A stretch of DNA of 64,000 bases from Rhodanobacteraceae bacterium (GCA_030123585.1 CP126120.1:124001-188000), one strand, 5' to 3'. Shown: positions 7,749 through 17,028, numbered from the stretch's first letter. The notes: a model not told the origin generated them from the sequence alone. Numbers and translations: made by a program.

Positions 7749-9194
7749 TCAGCGGTCGCGGATCACCAGCAGCCGGCGCTCGGTCATGTCCTCGATCGCA
7801 TAGCGGATGCCTTCGCGGCCGAAGCCGGACAGTTTCACGCCGCCATAGGGCATGTTGTCCACGCGGAAACTCGGGATGTCGCCGACCACCACGCCGCCTT
7901 CGATCAAGGTGTCCCATGCTTGCATCGCGTGGGTGAGGTTGTCGGTGAACAGGCCGGCCTGCAGGCCGTAGTCGGAGTTGTTGACGGTCGCGAGCGCGGC
8001 GTCGAAATCCTCGAACGGTTCGAGCAGCGCGACCGGGCCGAACGCTTCCATCCGGTTGAGCTTGGCCGAGTGCGGCACTTCTTCCAGCACCGTTGCGTCC
8101 AGCATGTTGCCTTTGCGCCTGCCGCCGCACAGGATTTTCGCGCCGGCCTTCTTCGCTTCCGCGATCCAGCCTTCGAGGCGCTTGGCCGCGGCTTCGTCGA
8201 TCATCGGACCGAGGAAGGTTTCGGGATCCTTGGGATCGCCGGCCTTCAACTTCTTCGTGGCGGCGACGAAGCGTTTCTTGACCTCGTCATACAGCGAGGC
8301 GTGCACCAGGATGCGCTGCACGCCGATGCAGCTTTGCCCGGACTGGTAGAAGCTGCCGGAGATCAGGCGCGCGATCACGAAATCGAGCCGCGACTGCTGG
8401 TCGGCATCGACGATGCACGCGGCGTTGCCGCCGAGTTCCAGCACCACTTTCTTCTTGCCGGCACGTGCCTTCAGTTGCCAGCCGATCTGGCCGCCAGTGA
8501 ACGACAACAGTTTCAACCGCTCGTCGGTGACGAACGGATCGGCATCCTCGATGTTGCACGGCAGGATCGAGAACGCGCCTTTCGGCAAATCGGTTTCCGC
8601 CAGCACCTCGCCGATGATCAACGCGCCGATCGGGGTGCGTTCGGACGGCTTCAGCACGAACGGGCAGCCCGCCGCGATCGCGGGCGCGACCTTGTGCGCG
8701 ACCAGGTTCAACGGAAAATTGAACGGCGTGATGAACGAGCACGGCCCCAGCGGCACGCGCTTGACGAAGCCGCGGTAGCCCTTGGTGCGTTCGGAGATTT
8801 CGAGGTTCACGATCTCGCCGTCGATGCGGGTCGATTCATCTGCGGCGATGCGGAAGGTGTCGATCAGGCGCTCGGCCTCGCCCTGCGCATCCTTGATCGG
8901 CTTGCCGGCCTCGACGCACAGCGCGTAGGCGAGGTCGTCCTTGCGCGTGCGCATCCGTTCCACGCAGTGCTCCAGTACCGCGCGGCGCTGGTACGGCTTC
9001 AGCGCCGCCATCGGGGCGGCGGCCTTCGCAGCGGCGCCGATCGCGGCGTCGATGGCTTTCGCGTCGGCCAGCGCCACGCGCGTCGCGACCTTGCCGGAAT
9101 ACTTGTCCAGCACCGCGAGGCCGGTGTTGGGCTGTACCGGCCGGTTGGCGAGGTAATAGGGATAGCTCGATTGCAGTTTTGCGGCCTTGGGCAT
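7749..9194 (-). CDS. NAD(P)-dependent aldehyde dehydrogenase
   Basis: This 481-residue protein of the ALDH superfamily has the catalytic base motif VVLELGGNAA and the nucleophile cysteine in GQSCIGVQR, about 35 residues apart as expected, plus FITPFNFPLNLV near the cofactor site. The N-terminal half carries the Rossmann-type cofactor region (VLKPSERTP, SFTGG). Length is normal for the family. The exact aldehyde is not evident; the sequence resembles the lactaldehyde/phosphonoacetaldehyde/non-phosphorylating GAPDH branch more than betaine-aldehyde enzymes, but this is a weak inference. It is transcribed away from xseA's end and appears monocistronic. Confidence 0.88.
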   Translation of the reverse strand: MPKAAKLQSSYPYYLANRPVQPNTGLAVLDKYSGKVATRVALADAKAIDAAIGAAAKAAAPMAALKPYQRRAVLEHCVERMRTRKDDLAYALCVEAGKPIKDAQGEAERLIDTFRIAADESTRIDGEIVNLEISERTKGYRGFVKRVPLGPCSFITPFNFPLNLVAHKVAPAIAAGCPFVLKPSERTPIGALIIGEVLAETDLPKGAFSILPCNIEDADPFVTDERLKLLSFTGGQIGWQLKARAGKKKVVLELGGNAACIVDADQQSRLDFVIARLISGSFYQSGQSCIGVQRILVHASLYDEVKKRFVAATKKLKAGDPKDPETFLGPMIDEAAAKRLEGWIAEAKKAGAKILCGGRRKGNMLDATVLEEVPHSAKLNRMEAFGPVALLEPFEDFDAALATVNNSDYGLQAGLFTDNLTHAMQAWDTLIEGGVVVGDIPSFRVDNMPYGGVKLSGFGREGIRYAIEDMTERRLLVIRDR

Positions 9195-9227
9195 GATGTT
9201 GCGTCCTGGAGTTGTCGGAAAGCATTA

Positions 9228-9295
9228 CCACGGATTGGCACGGATTTTCACGGATGGCGCGTATCCAATCCGTGTATGTCCGTGGGAATCCGTGG
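9228..9295. repeat. Imperfect inverted repeat between aldehyde dehydrogenase and xseA
   Basis: Two arms of about 28 bases (each starting CCACGGATT) pair with only about five mismatches around a 12-base loop. Within each arm the word CACGGAT recurs. It lies upstream of the aldehyde dehydrogenase start and downstream of xseA, so it could serve as xseA's 3' hairpin. There is no T-run. Confidence 0.75.
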
Positions 9296-9303
9296 TCGGC
9301 TGT

Positions 9304-10662
9304 TCAGTCTGACTTTCGGTCAGCCACGCGCAGCGGCAGTTCGCCATCGGCGAGGCGCGCGCGCAAGCACGCGCCGGGGGCGACGTTATGTGCCGAACGC
9401 AGCACCGTGCCGGACTCGTCGAACAGGATCGCGTAGCCGCGCTTCAGCACGTCCAGAGGGCTGACCGCGTGCAGGGCGCGGGCGAGTTCCGCCAGGCGCA
9501 GGCGATGGCGTTCGTCGCCGTGTTCCCATGCAGCGACAAGGCGCCGGTGCAGGTCGGCGTTGCGCCTTTCGAGTTGTTCCAGCCGCGCGCGGGGGTGTTG
9601 CGCCAGCAGGCGCGAGACCGAACGGTCGAGGCGCGTGGACGCGCGTTCGTGCATCAGCGCGTGCGCCCGCAACAGGCGCTCGCGCAGCATCAGCATCCGC
9701 TCGCGTTGCATTGCGAGGCGTTGTTGCGGACGCTGGTTCTGCAGCCGCGTCGAAAGATGGTCGAGGCGTTGCATCGCGTCCTGCGCGCGGCGCACCCATG
9801 CCTGCCGCATGCGTGCTTGGAGCTGCTCCAGTGTGCGCGCCAACGCGTCGCCGTCGGGGAGGATCAGCTCCGCCGCAGCCGAGGGCGTCGGCGCGCGCAG
9901 GTCGGCGACGAAATCGCTGATCGAGAAATCGACCTCATGCCCGACCGCGGAAACAACCGGCACGCTGCTGGCCGCGATCGCGCGTGCGACGCCTTCATCG
10001 TTGAACGCCGCGAGGTCTTCCAGCGAACCGCCGCCGCGTGTGACGAGCAATACATCGTAGCGGCCTGCATTCGCCGCTTTTCGCAGCATCGCCGCGATCT
10101 GCGCCGGCGCCTCCGCGCCCTGCACCAGCACCGGCAGCACCTCGATTTCGGTCGCTGCGAAGCGCCGGCGCGCCACCGACAGCACGTCGCGGATTGCCGC
10201 ACCCGCGGCCGAGGTGATCACGCCGATGCGTTGAGGAAACGCGGGCAACGCGCGCTTGCGCGCGGCTTCGAACAGGCCTTCCGCCTGCAGTTTCGCTTTC
10301 AATTCCTCGAACGCGCGGCGCAGTGCGCCTTCGCCGGCGTCTTCCATCTGCTCGACGATCAACTGGAAACTGCCGCGCGCTTCGTACAGGCTGACCCGCG
10401 CGCGCGCCAGCACCCTGGCGCCGTTGCCGGGCCGGAAGCGCAGCCGCGCGTTCTCCCGCGCGAACATCGCGCAGCGCACTTCGGCGGCGGCGTCCTTCAG
10501 CGAGAAATACCAGTGCCCCGAAGCCGCGCGCATGAAATTGCTGATCTCTCCTTCGATCCAGATCATCGGCAGCGCGCCTTCGATCAGCTCGCGCACGATG
10601 CGATTCAGCGCCGACGGCGTCAGCACCTTGCGCGGATCGGGGGCGGTGGTTTCAGGAGCCAT
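9304..10662 (-). CDS. xseA: Exodeoxyribonuclease VII large subunit
   Basis: XseA is the catalytic subunit of exonuclease VII, which degrades single-stranded DNA with the small subunit XseB; xseB is not in this window. The protein (about 452 residues) has an N-terminal OB-fold (WIEGEISNFMRAASGHWYFSLKD) and the catalytic domain with IGVITSAAGAAIRDVL, TRGGGSLEDLAAFNDE and SAVGHEVDFSISD. A long charged helical region follows and then the C-terminal SPLDVLKRGYAI motif. The start is uncertain: the ATG at 10662 overlaps the upstream gene by 11 bases, while one at 10698 would add 12 residues and overlap by 47. It is probably co-transcribed with the phospholipase-D-like gene. Confidence 0.92.
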   Translation of the reverse strand: MAPETTAPDPRKVLTPSALNRIVRELIEGALPMIWIEGEISNFMRAASGHWYFSLKDAAAEVRCAMFARENARLRFRPGNGARVLARARVSLYEARGSFQLIVEQMEDAGEGALRRAFEELKAKLQAEGLFEAARKRALPAFPQRIGVITSAAGAAIRDVLSVARRRFAATEIEVLPVLVQGAEAPAQIAAMLRKAANAGRYDVLLVTRGGGSLEDLAAFNDEGVARAIAASSVPVVSAVGHEVDFSISDFVADLRAPTPSAAAELILPDGDALARTLEQLQARMRQAWVRRAQDAMQRLDHLSTRLQNQRPQQRLAMQRERMLMLRERLLRAHALMHERASTRLDRSVSRLLAQHPRARLEQLERRNADLHRRLVAAWEHGDERHRLRLAELARALHAVSPLDVLKRGYAILFDESGTVLRSAHNVAPGACLRARLADGELPLRVADRKSD

Positions 10663-12148
10663 GCCGGGGTGGTTGCGATGCGGACGAATCGGAAGCATCT
10701 TGCATGGACGGCTTCGACGCCTCTCGCCGATGCCGGCGCATGCGCGCCCAGCGTACCGCGAGGCTGACGCCGACCCACGCCGCCAGCACGCCCAGCGGCC
10801 AGGCCAGCGCCCGCGGCCACAACGCGGCGACGGCGGCGACCGCGAACAGCAGCACCGCGCCGCCCAGCAGCGGACGGGTTTCGGAGTCGCTCAGCACGCG
10901 TCGGTTGCCCAGTGCCGCGCCCAGCGTGGTGGCCATGCGCATTGCGCCGACCGCGCTGCGGCCGGCGCTGCCGTGTCCGCGCAATCCGTGGTGCGGCGGC
11001 GGCGTCACGGGCCGCGCGCGGCGTTTCGACAACACGATCTCGGTGGCGTTTTCCAGGTCGCGCTCGTACTGCGCGGCCAGTTCCCGCGCGAACGCGGCGT
11101 TCTCGATCGCGACGTCGATCTCGCAGTTGCCGAGCCAGCTCGCGATGTTGAGGTTGGTCGAGCCGACCCGCGCCCAGCGGTCGTCCGCCACCGCGCTCTT
11201 GGCGTGCAGCATCGAACCCTTCCACTCGTAGATGCGGATGCCGGCTTCCAGCAGCGCGCGATAGCCGGTGCGCGACAGCGCCGCGACGGCCGGGATGTCG
11301 GAGGCGCCCGGCACCAGCAGGCGCACGTCCACGCCGTCCTGCACGGCGTTGGTCAGCGCGCTGAGGTAGGGCGCGACGCCGATGAAATACGCGTCGGTCA
11401 GCCACAGGCGTTCGCGTGCCAGCGCGGCGATCAACTGGTCCAGCCGGTACGTGCCGGTGCTCGCGGGTTGCGTCGCGATCACGCGCAGGGCGACATCGCC
11501 CGCGGGCTCGATCGAGGCGGCATTCGCGAGCACGGAGGTCGGCAGCGGTTCCCCCAGTGTTGTCCAGGTGTCCGCGAAAGCGCGTTCGAGATCGGCGATC
11601 GCGGGACCGTGCAGCGCGATGCCGGTGTCGCGCCAGGGATCGCGTCCGCGCGCGGGATCACCGAGCCATGCGCCGCTGACGCACACGCCCGACACGAACC
11701 CGATCCGGCCGTCCACGGTCAGCAGCTTGCGGTGGTCGCGGTTGATCCAGCCGAACGGGCTCAGCGGGTCGAACGGGTTGAAGGTACGCACCTCGCCGCC
11801 TGCTGCGCGCAGCGGCTGCCAGAAACGTGCGCGCGATTGGCCGAGGCAGCCCATCCAGTCGCGCAGCACACACACGCACACGCCCGCGCGGGCGCGTTCG
11901 GCCAGCGCCGACACGAACTCGTGGCCGATCGCGTCGTCGCGAAAAATATAATTGCCGAACAATATGTTGTGGCGTGCATTTGCGATGGCTTCGAGCCAGG
12001 CGTCGAAGTTCGCGCGGGCATCGATCAGGAGTTCCACGCGGTTGCCCAGCGACAGCGGCGCGCCGGCCGCGCGCGACAGGGCCTGTTCGGCGAGCGGGCG
12101 GAACGTGTGGACCGGGGACAGGCGCGGGGCGTGCAAGGCGGGTTTCAC
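10652..12148 (-). CDS. Phospholipase D / cardiolipin-synthase-like protein
   Basis: This 498-residue protein has two HKD motifs: NRDHRKLLTVDGRIG near residue 136 and MLHAKSAVADD near residue 316, the latter followed by GSTNLNIASW. This is the arrangement of bacterial cardiolipin synthases and other PLD transferases. Unlike ClsA, it has no N-terminal membrane helices; instead two hydrophobic segments lie near the C-terminus (about residues 430-470), followed by a basic tail. It probably condenses or transfers phosphatidyl groups at the inner membrane; a phosphodiesterase role is possible. It overlaps xseA at its 3' end. The start at 12148 lies before the multi-hairpin repeat copy B. Confidence 0.82.
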   Translation of the reverse strand: MKPALHAPRLSPVHTFRPLAEQALSRAAGAPLSLGNRVELLIDARANFDAWLEAIANARHNILFGNYIFRDDAIGHEFVSALAERARAGVCVCVLRDWMGCLGQSRARFWQPLRAAGGEVRTFNPFDPLSPFGWINRDHRKLLTVDGRIGFVSGVCVSGAWLGDPARGRDPWRDTGIALHGPAIADLERAFADTWTTLGEPLPTSVLANAASIEPAGDVALRVIATQPASTGTYRLDQLIAALARERLWLTDAYFIGVAPYLSALTNAVQDGVDVRLLVPGASDIPAVAALSRTGYRALLEAGIRIYEWKGSMLHAKSAVADDRWARVGSTNLNIASWLGNCEIDVAIENAAFARELAAQYERDLENATEIVLSKRRARPVTPPPHHGLRGHGSAGRSAVGAMRMATTLGAALGNRRVLSDSETRPLLGGAVLLFAVAAVAALWPRALAWPLGVLAAWVGVSLAVRWARMRRHRREASKPSMQDASDSSASQPPRHGS

Positions 12149-12228
12149 GCCCCCATGTTCGACGGCCCCGGCTTCCGGTTCAAGGCTAGAATGGGCGGAA
12201 TGTGTGCAGCAGGCTGACGCGTGGTTCA

Positions 12229-12384
12229 GGCAGGGTGTTTCTCAACACCCTGCCTGGGCAGGCCACGGATGGCCTGCCGCGGATCATGCGCGGCGAGCGC
12301 TTGATCCGGCGAAGCCGAGTCCGGGCGTGTACCGGACTCGGCGTGTTGAGAAAGTGCAGGACAGCACTTTCTCAACAGTCAGCT
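12229..12384. repeat. Multi-hairpin interspersed repeat, copy B
   Basis: This copy has the same first hairpin as copy A (11-bp stem, 12229-12254), but its four-base loop is TCTC, the reverse complement of GAGA in copy A. The middle hairpin (CGAGTCCGG/CCGGACTCG) is better paired here. The last stem is a perfect 13-bp GTTGAGAAAGTGC with its complement (12345-12376). An extra short hairpin near 12256-12272 is absent from copy A. It ends just before the ribosome-binding site of the PilZ-like gene. Confidence 0.8.
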
Positions 12385-12405
12385 TTGGGGGAGGCCGAGG
12401 TCGGG

Positions 12406-14064
12406 ATGGACAGTTACGAGCGCTTGATCGAAGACCTGCCTGCGCGCCTGCCGCCGGGACGCACCCAGCGCGCCAGCGAGAAGGCCATCCGCGAGACCGT
12501 GGCCGCGTTGCCGCTGGCCAACCCCGCGCAGGGGGCACGCGAGGTCGAACAGATCCTGGACGGCATGCTGGCGACCACCTGGGCGGGCGCCGAGCGGCTG
12601 GCTGCGCTGGAACACCTGCGTGCACCGGTCACCAGTTTGTGCGAAGGCATCGAGCGCCAGCTCGCGGCCGAACCGCATCCGTTGCCGGCGGCCGCCACCG
12701 AATGGGCGACCACGGCACAACGCATGCAGGGCAAGCTGGCCTGCGCCTACGCGCTGGGGTTGCACGAGTTGTGCGCGCCGGCCGGCAAGGTGCCCATGTT
12801 CAAGGGCAAGCTCACGGCCGGCGCGGCGGTGCGCGGCCTCGTGCATTCCGACCACGCGCTGGTGTGGGCGTATCGCCAGTACCAGTCGCCGCCCACCGGC
12901 GCATGGCGGCGCGTGCATGCCCTGCACGCATTCGCGAGCGAAGCGGGGCTGGCCGATCAAGCGGTGGATGACGCGCTTGCGTCAGGTACAGCCCAGACTG
13001 CGCGCACCGCCTACGCGCAGTTGCTGCTGCTGGCGATGAGCAATCCGTATCGTTTTTCCGCGCGCGAACTGCAGGAAGCGCGGCAGGTGATCCGCTGCGT
13101 CGCGGGCCTGTGCGGGATCGCGCGCACGGGCACCCGCGGGATCGGCGTCGACACCGACAGCGACGCGGGCCCCGGGTACGTCGCGGCGGACCGGGTCGAT
13201 GCAGGTTCCGGCGTGCTGGCGTTGGACGTGGAACCGGTCGAGCGGGTGTTCGACGAACGCAGCGCCCTGTTGCCGCCGGGCGTCGACGCGATCGACCTGC
13301 CGCAACCCGGTGCGCGTGCGCTGACCACCAGCGTGCGTTTCCTGGCCCGGCTGCGCGCCGGCTGGGGCACGGCGCCTCGCGGCCACGCGCGGCTCACGGC
13401 GCGGCACGCGCTGGACGTCGTGGTCGGCATGCACGCGCTGCATTACGCGCTGGCGGGCAACCTCGACTTTTCGAACTTCGTCCGCCAGGTACATGGCGAC
13501 GCGATCATGGTCGGCACCCACGAACTGGCCTCCGCGTGGCTGGCCAGTTCCGACACCACCCAGCCGCAACGTTTCCGCGCCGAGGTGCTGGACCAGAGCG
13601 AAGGCGGCTACCGGCTGCGCCTCGCCGGCGCGGACGGCCTGCGCATGCGCATGGGTGAAGTGATCGGGCTGGCGCCCACCGACGAGGACGAGGAACGCGA
13701 CTGGATGGTCGGCGTGATCCGCTGGCTGCGCCACGACGGCGACGCCGAATTGCTGGGCGTCGAACTGCTGCGCCGCGAGGCGCGCGCCGCCGGCCTGCGT
13801 CCGGTCACCGCGCAGGGCGAGACGCTGGCGCCGCTGCGGGCCGTGGAATTGCTGAACGGCCGCGAGGCGAACACGCTGTCGCTGCTGGTGACCAACCGGC
13901 TGGCGCGCAACATCGTCGCCGCCGAAGTGGTGTTGCCGGCGCGCGCCACTGACTGGGGTTCGCGCGCGAGCGTGAGCAACTGGCGGATGGGTGAGACCGA
14001 GGCGCTGGGCCCGGCCTGCTTCTGCGTTACCCTTGAGCGCGACCCATCCAGCGAAACGTCCTGA
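12406..14064 (+). CDS. PilZ-like (possible cyclic-di-GMP effector) protein
   Basis: This 552-residue cytoplasmic protein starts at the ATG at 12406, with GGGGGAGG upstream; in-frame codons further 5' lie in the repeat. The first 350 residues are helical and resemble nothing I can name. The C-terminal 140 residues look like a PilZ-type beta-barrel (FRAEVLDQSEGGYRLRL, then RMRMGEVIGL, then WMVGVIRWLRHDGDAELLGVELL). A clear RxxxR plus D/NxSxxG cyclic-di-GMP motif is only partly visible, with DQSEGG as the candidate second half, so ligand binding is uncertain. It lies 14 bases before the DUF1272 gene and may start the transcript that runs through kdsB. Confidence 0.6.
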   Translation: MDSYERLIEDLPARLPPGRTQRASEKAIRETVAALPLANPAQGAREVEQILDGMLATTWAGAERLAALEHLRAPVTSLCEGIERQLAAEPHPLPAAATEWATTAQRMQGKLACAYALGLHELCAPAGKVPMFKGKLTAGAAVRGLVHSDHALVWAYRQYQSPPTGAWRRVHALHAFASEAGLADQAVDDALASGTAQTARTAYAQLLLLAMSNPYRFSARELQEARQVIRCVAGLCGIARTGTRGIGVDTDSDAGPGYVAADRVDAGSGVLALDVEPVERVFDERSALLPPGVDAIDLPQPGARALTTSVRFLARLRAGWGTAPRGHARLTARHALDVVVGMHALHYALAGNLDFSNFVRQVHGDAIMVGTHELASAWLASSDTTQPQRFRAEVLDQSEGGYRLRLAGADGLRMRMGEVIGLAPTDEDEERDWMVGVIRWLRHDGDAELLGVELLRREARAAGLRPVTAQGETLAPLRAVELLNGREANTLSLLVTNRLARNIVAAEVVLPARATDWGSRASVSNWRMGETEALGPACFCVTLERDPSSETS

Positions 14065-14078
14065 GGCGAGGTGAGGAC

Positions 14079-14270
14079 ATGGCTCTTGAGATGCGCGACG
14101 AGTGCGAGCGCTGCCGCGGGGCACTTGCGCGCGACGGCGAGGCGCATATCTGCGCGTTCGAGTGCACGTTCTGCCGCGCTTGCGCGGACGCCATGCACCA
14201 CGTCTGCCCCCATTGCGGCGGTGAATTGGTGCGCCGGCCGTGGCAAGCATCCGGGCAAGTGTCTGCGTGA
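14079..14270 (+). CDS. DUF1272 zinc-ribbon-like small protein
   Basis: This 63-residue protein contains eight cysteines arranged as C-x2-C, C-x3-C-x2-C-x2-C and C-x2-C ([27 protein letters not shown]). It is a textbook DUF1272 member, probably binding one or two zinc ions. Its function is unknown. GTGAGG precedes the ATG. Its stop overlaps the GTG start of kdsB (GTGA at 14267-14270), so the two are translationally coupled. Confidence 0.88.
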   Translation: MALEMRDECERCRGALARDGEAHICAFECTFCRACADAMHHVCPHCGGELVRRPWQASGQVSA

Positions 14271-15049
14271 ACGAGGCCGCGAATTTCATCGTCGCGATTC
14301 CCGCGCGCCACGGGTCGACCCGGCTGCCGGGCAAGCCGCTGCGCCTGCTGGGCGGCGAACCCCTGATCCTGCACGTGGCGCGGCGCGCGCGCGCCGCCGG
14401 CGCTGCGCAGGTGGTGGTCGCCACCGACGACGAACGGATCGTGGCCGCGTTGCGCGGCAGCGGCGTCGAGGCGTGCCTCACGCGTGCCGATCACGCCAGC
14501 GGCGGCGACCGGCTGGCCGAGTGCGCCCAGGAACTCGGCTGGCCCGACGACGCGCTGGTGGTGAACCTGCAGGGCGATGAACCGTTCGCGCCGGCCGCTG
14601 GCATCCGCGCGGTGGCCGGCGCCCTGCGCGAAGACGACGCGCCGATGGCGACACTGGCGACGCCGATCGAATCGGCCGCGCAGTGGTTCGACCCGAATTG
14701 CGTCAAGGTGGTGTGCGACCTGCGCCGCCGCGCGCTGTATTTCTCGCGCGCACCGGTGCCGTGGGCGCGCGATGCGCTGGCGCGCGGGCGCGATGTCGTG
14801 CCCGGTGGCGTGACGGTGCTGCGCCACATCGGCATCTACGCCTATCGGGCCGGGTTCCTGAAAACCTTCTCCACGCTCGCGCGCACGCCGCTGGAGCGTT
14901 GCGAGGCGCTGGAACAATTGCGCGCGCTGGAACACGGCCACGCGATCGCGGTACGCCTCACGCCCGAACCGTTTCCGCCGGGTGTAGACACCGAGGAAGA
15001 CCTCGCGCGCGCCGAACGCATCCTGCAGGGCCGGGGGGCGCCCGCATGA
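14267..15049 (+). CDS. kdsB: 3-deoxy-manno-octulosonate (KDO) cytidylyltransferase
   Basis: KdsB makes CMP-KDO from CTP and KDO for the lipopolysaccharide inner core, in the cytoplasm. The 260-residue protein has the nucleotide-binding start [30 protein letters not shown] and HIGIYAYR, all family hallmarks, and normal length. The GTG at 14267 is chosen because it overlaps the previous stop and places the family N-terminus eight residues in; an upstream GTG at 14240 is in frame but less likely. The 3' end overlaps the tyrosine phosphatase gene by four bases. Confidence 0.93.
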   Translation: MNEAANFIVAIPARHGSTRLPGKPLRLLGGEPLILHVARRARAAGAAQVVVATDDERIVAALRGSGVEACLTRADHASGGDRLAECAQELGWPDDALVVNLQGDEPFAPAAGIRAVAGALREDDAPMATLATPIESAAQWFDPNCVKVVCDLRRRALYFSRAPVPWARDALARGRDVVPGGVTVLRHIGIYAYRAGFLKTFSTLARTPLERCEALEQLRALEHGHAIAVRLTPEPFPPGVDTEEDLARAERILQGRGAPA

Positions 15050-15540
15050 TCCAGCCGCCGCCCGGGATCCTGTTCGTCTGTCTCGGCAACATCTGCCGTT
15101 CGCCGACCGCCGAATACGTGGCACGCGCCGAATTCGGCAAGCTCGGCATCGGCCTGCCGGTGGCGTCGCGCGGACTCGGCAACTGGCACGTGGGGCAGGG
15201 CGCCGATCCGCGCGCGGTCGCCGTGGCGCGCATGCACGGCTACGACTTGTCGCCGCACCGCGCGCGCCAGTTCGACGACGATGATTTCCGGCGTTTCGCC
15301 AGAGTGCTGGCGGTCGATCATGCGACCCTCGCCGAATTGCGCCGGCGCGTGCCCGACGACATGCCGCCGCCCGAGCGGTTCCTGGTCGCGGCCGGACTGG
15401 CGACGCCGCGCTCGGGTTACGAGGGCGACGTGCCCGATCCGTACACCGGCGGCGTGGATGATTTCCGCGAGGTGCTGGAACTGGTCCGCCGCGGTGTGGA
15501 GGCGTTGGCCGCGCGTCTGCGCGGAGGGGCGCCGCGATGA
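15046..15540 (+). CDS. Low-molecular-weight protein-tyrosine phosphatase
   Basis: This 164-residue protein carries the active-site loop CLGNICRS (C-x5-R-S) at residues 12-19 and the distal acid motif DPYTG, both required for catalysis. Enzymes of this kind remove phosphate from tyrosine, often from capsule or exopolysaccharide kinases. No bacterial tyrosine kinase is encoded nearby, so the substrate is open. ATGA overlaps on both sides (15046-15049 with kdsB and 15537-15540 with the next gene) tie it tightly into the operon. Confidence 0.9.
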   Translation: MIQPPPGILFVCLGNICRSPTAEYVARAEFGKLGIGLPVASRGLGNWHVGQGADPRAVAVARMHGYDLSPHRARQFDDDDFRRFARVLAVDHATLAELRRRVPDDMPPPERFLVAAGLATPRSGYEGDVPDPYTGGVDDFREVLELVRRGVEALAARLRGGAPR

Positions 15541-17003
15541 TCCTCGGCGACATCCCGTTCGATCCGGTGCGCAGCGGCTCGCGTCCGTTGCTGCCCGAGC
15601 TTCCCGATGCGTTGCGCTGGGTCAACCGCCGCGAACGCGTGCGCCTGGCCGACTGGCGCGGACAGGTCGTGTTGCTGGTGTTCTGGAACGGCTCCAGCGT
15701 CAGCAGTTCGAACCTGATCGGCGAATTGCGCACGCTGGAAAAGAAGCTGGCGGGCGCGTTCGTGCCGGTGTGCGTGCACACGCCGCGCTACGCGTCGCAG
15801 CAATCCGACGCCGCGGTCCTGAAAGCCGCGCACAGGAACCGCCTGCGCGCGCCGGTCGCCAACGACAACGAGTGGCAGGCGTGGAAGCAGTACACGATTT
15901 CCGCATGGCCGACCACCTTGCTGGTCGATGCGCACGGCAGGCTCGCCGCGCGTCTCATCGGCGAGGGGCGCAGCCAGGAGATCGAAGACGCCGTGATGCA
16001 GTTGCGTGACGAACTGCAGAGCGGCCATGGCGTGTCGGCGCGCGCGCCCGCAACGTCGCCGGACGTGCGCGCCGAACCGGTCAGTCCGCTGGCGTTTCCC
16101 GCGCACGCGCTGGCGACCCGGAACCGCCTGTACGTCAGCGACACCGGCCACCACCGCATCCTCGAATGCAGCCACGACGGCAGGGTGTTGCGGCAGTTCG
16201 GCTCGGGAACGCCGGGCAACTGGGACGGGCAACTGGCTGCGTGCGGCCTGCAGCTTCCGCAGGGGCTCGCGATCGATCACGACGTGCTGTACGTGGCCGA
16301 CGCCGGCAACCACAGCGTGCGCCGCATCCGCCTCGATGCGGGTGAAGTGGAAACGGTGCTCGGCGCGGGGCGGCCGGCATACGCCAACGTAGAGGAACAG
16401 GGGGGCGGCCTGCGCGCCGCGGTCAACGCGCCGCATGCGCTGGCCGCGGACGGCGACGTCCTGTACGTCGCGGCCAGCGGCCAGCACCAGATATTGCGCA
16501 TCGACATGCGCCACCAGCGCGTCGAGACCATCGCCGGCGACGGACGCAGCGAAGTGCGCGATGGCATCGGCGGCCGCTCGTCACTGTCGCAGCCGATGGC
16601 GCTGGCATCGATGCCGGGCCAGTTGCTGGTCGCGGACGCGGGCGGCAACGCGGTCCGCCGCCTGCGCTTCGCCGACCTCGCGCTGACCACGCTGATCGGT
16701 TCGTCGGCGTGGGAACCCGGCGACCGCGACGGCGCGGGCCGCAAGGTGCGGCTTGCCTATCCGTGCGGCCTCGCGGCCGCGGACAACCGCGTGTACGTGT
16801 CCGACACCTGCAACGATCGGCTGTGCATGCTCGATCCCTACAGCGGCGAAACCGCCACCCTGCAGTTCGACTACCCGCTGCACGAACCGCAGGGGCTGTC
16901 GTACGCCGCCGATTCGCTGTGGGTCGCGGACCGCAACGACCACGCGATCCTGCGCATCGATCCCGAGCGTGGCACCTGCGAGCGGGTGCCGGTGGACGAG
17001 TGA
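15537..17003 (+). CDS. Thioredoxin-fold plus NHL-repeat protein (NHLRC2-like)
   Basis: The 488-residue protein has two parts. Residues about 25-160 look like a thioredoxin-fold domain (VVLLVFWNGSSVSSSN, later ISAWPTTLLVDAHGRL with the cis-proline region). Residues 180-488 contain repeated NHL beta-propeller blades (NRLYVSDTGHHRILE, DVLYVADAGNHSVRRI, NRVYVSDTCNDRL). This is the domain order of animal NHLRC2 and its bacterial relatives. The usual CxxC redox pair is replaced by serines (NGSSVSSS), so a disulfide reaction is unlikely. No signal peptide is seen. It is translationally coupled to the phosphatase gene. Its role is unknown. Confidence 0.8.
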   Translation: MILGDIPFDPVRSGSRPLLPELPDALRWVNRRERVRLADWRGQVVLLVFWNGSSVSSSNLIGELRTLEKKLAGAFVPVCVHTPRYASQQSDAAVLKAAHRNRLRAPVANDNEWQAWKQYTISAWPTTLLVDAHGRLAARLIGEGRSQEIEDAVMQLRDELQSGHGVSARAPATSPDVRAEPVSPLAFPAHALATRNRLYVSDTGHHRILECSHDGRVLRQFGSGTPGNWDGQLAACGLQLPQGLAIDHDVLYVADAGNHSVRRIRLDAGEVETVLGAGRPAYANVEEQGGGLRAAVNAPHALAADGDVLYVAASGQHQILRIDMRHQRVETIAGDGRSEVRDGIGGRSSLSQPMALASMPGQLLVADAGGNAVRRLRFADLALTTLIGSSAWEPGDRDGAGRKVRLAYPCGLAAADNRVYVSDTCNDRLCMLDPYSGETATLQFDYPLHEPQGLSYAADSLWVADRNDHAILRIDPERGTCERVPVDE

Positions 17004-17028
17004 CGCTGAGCCCCCGGTTTCAGCCGTG

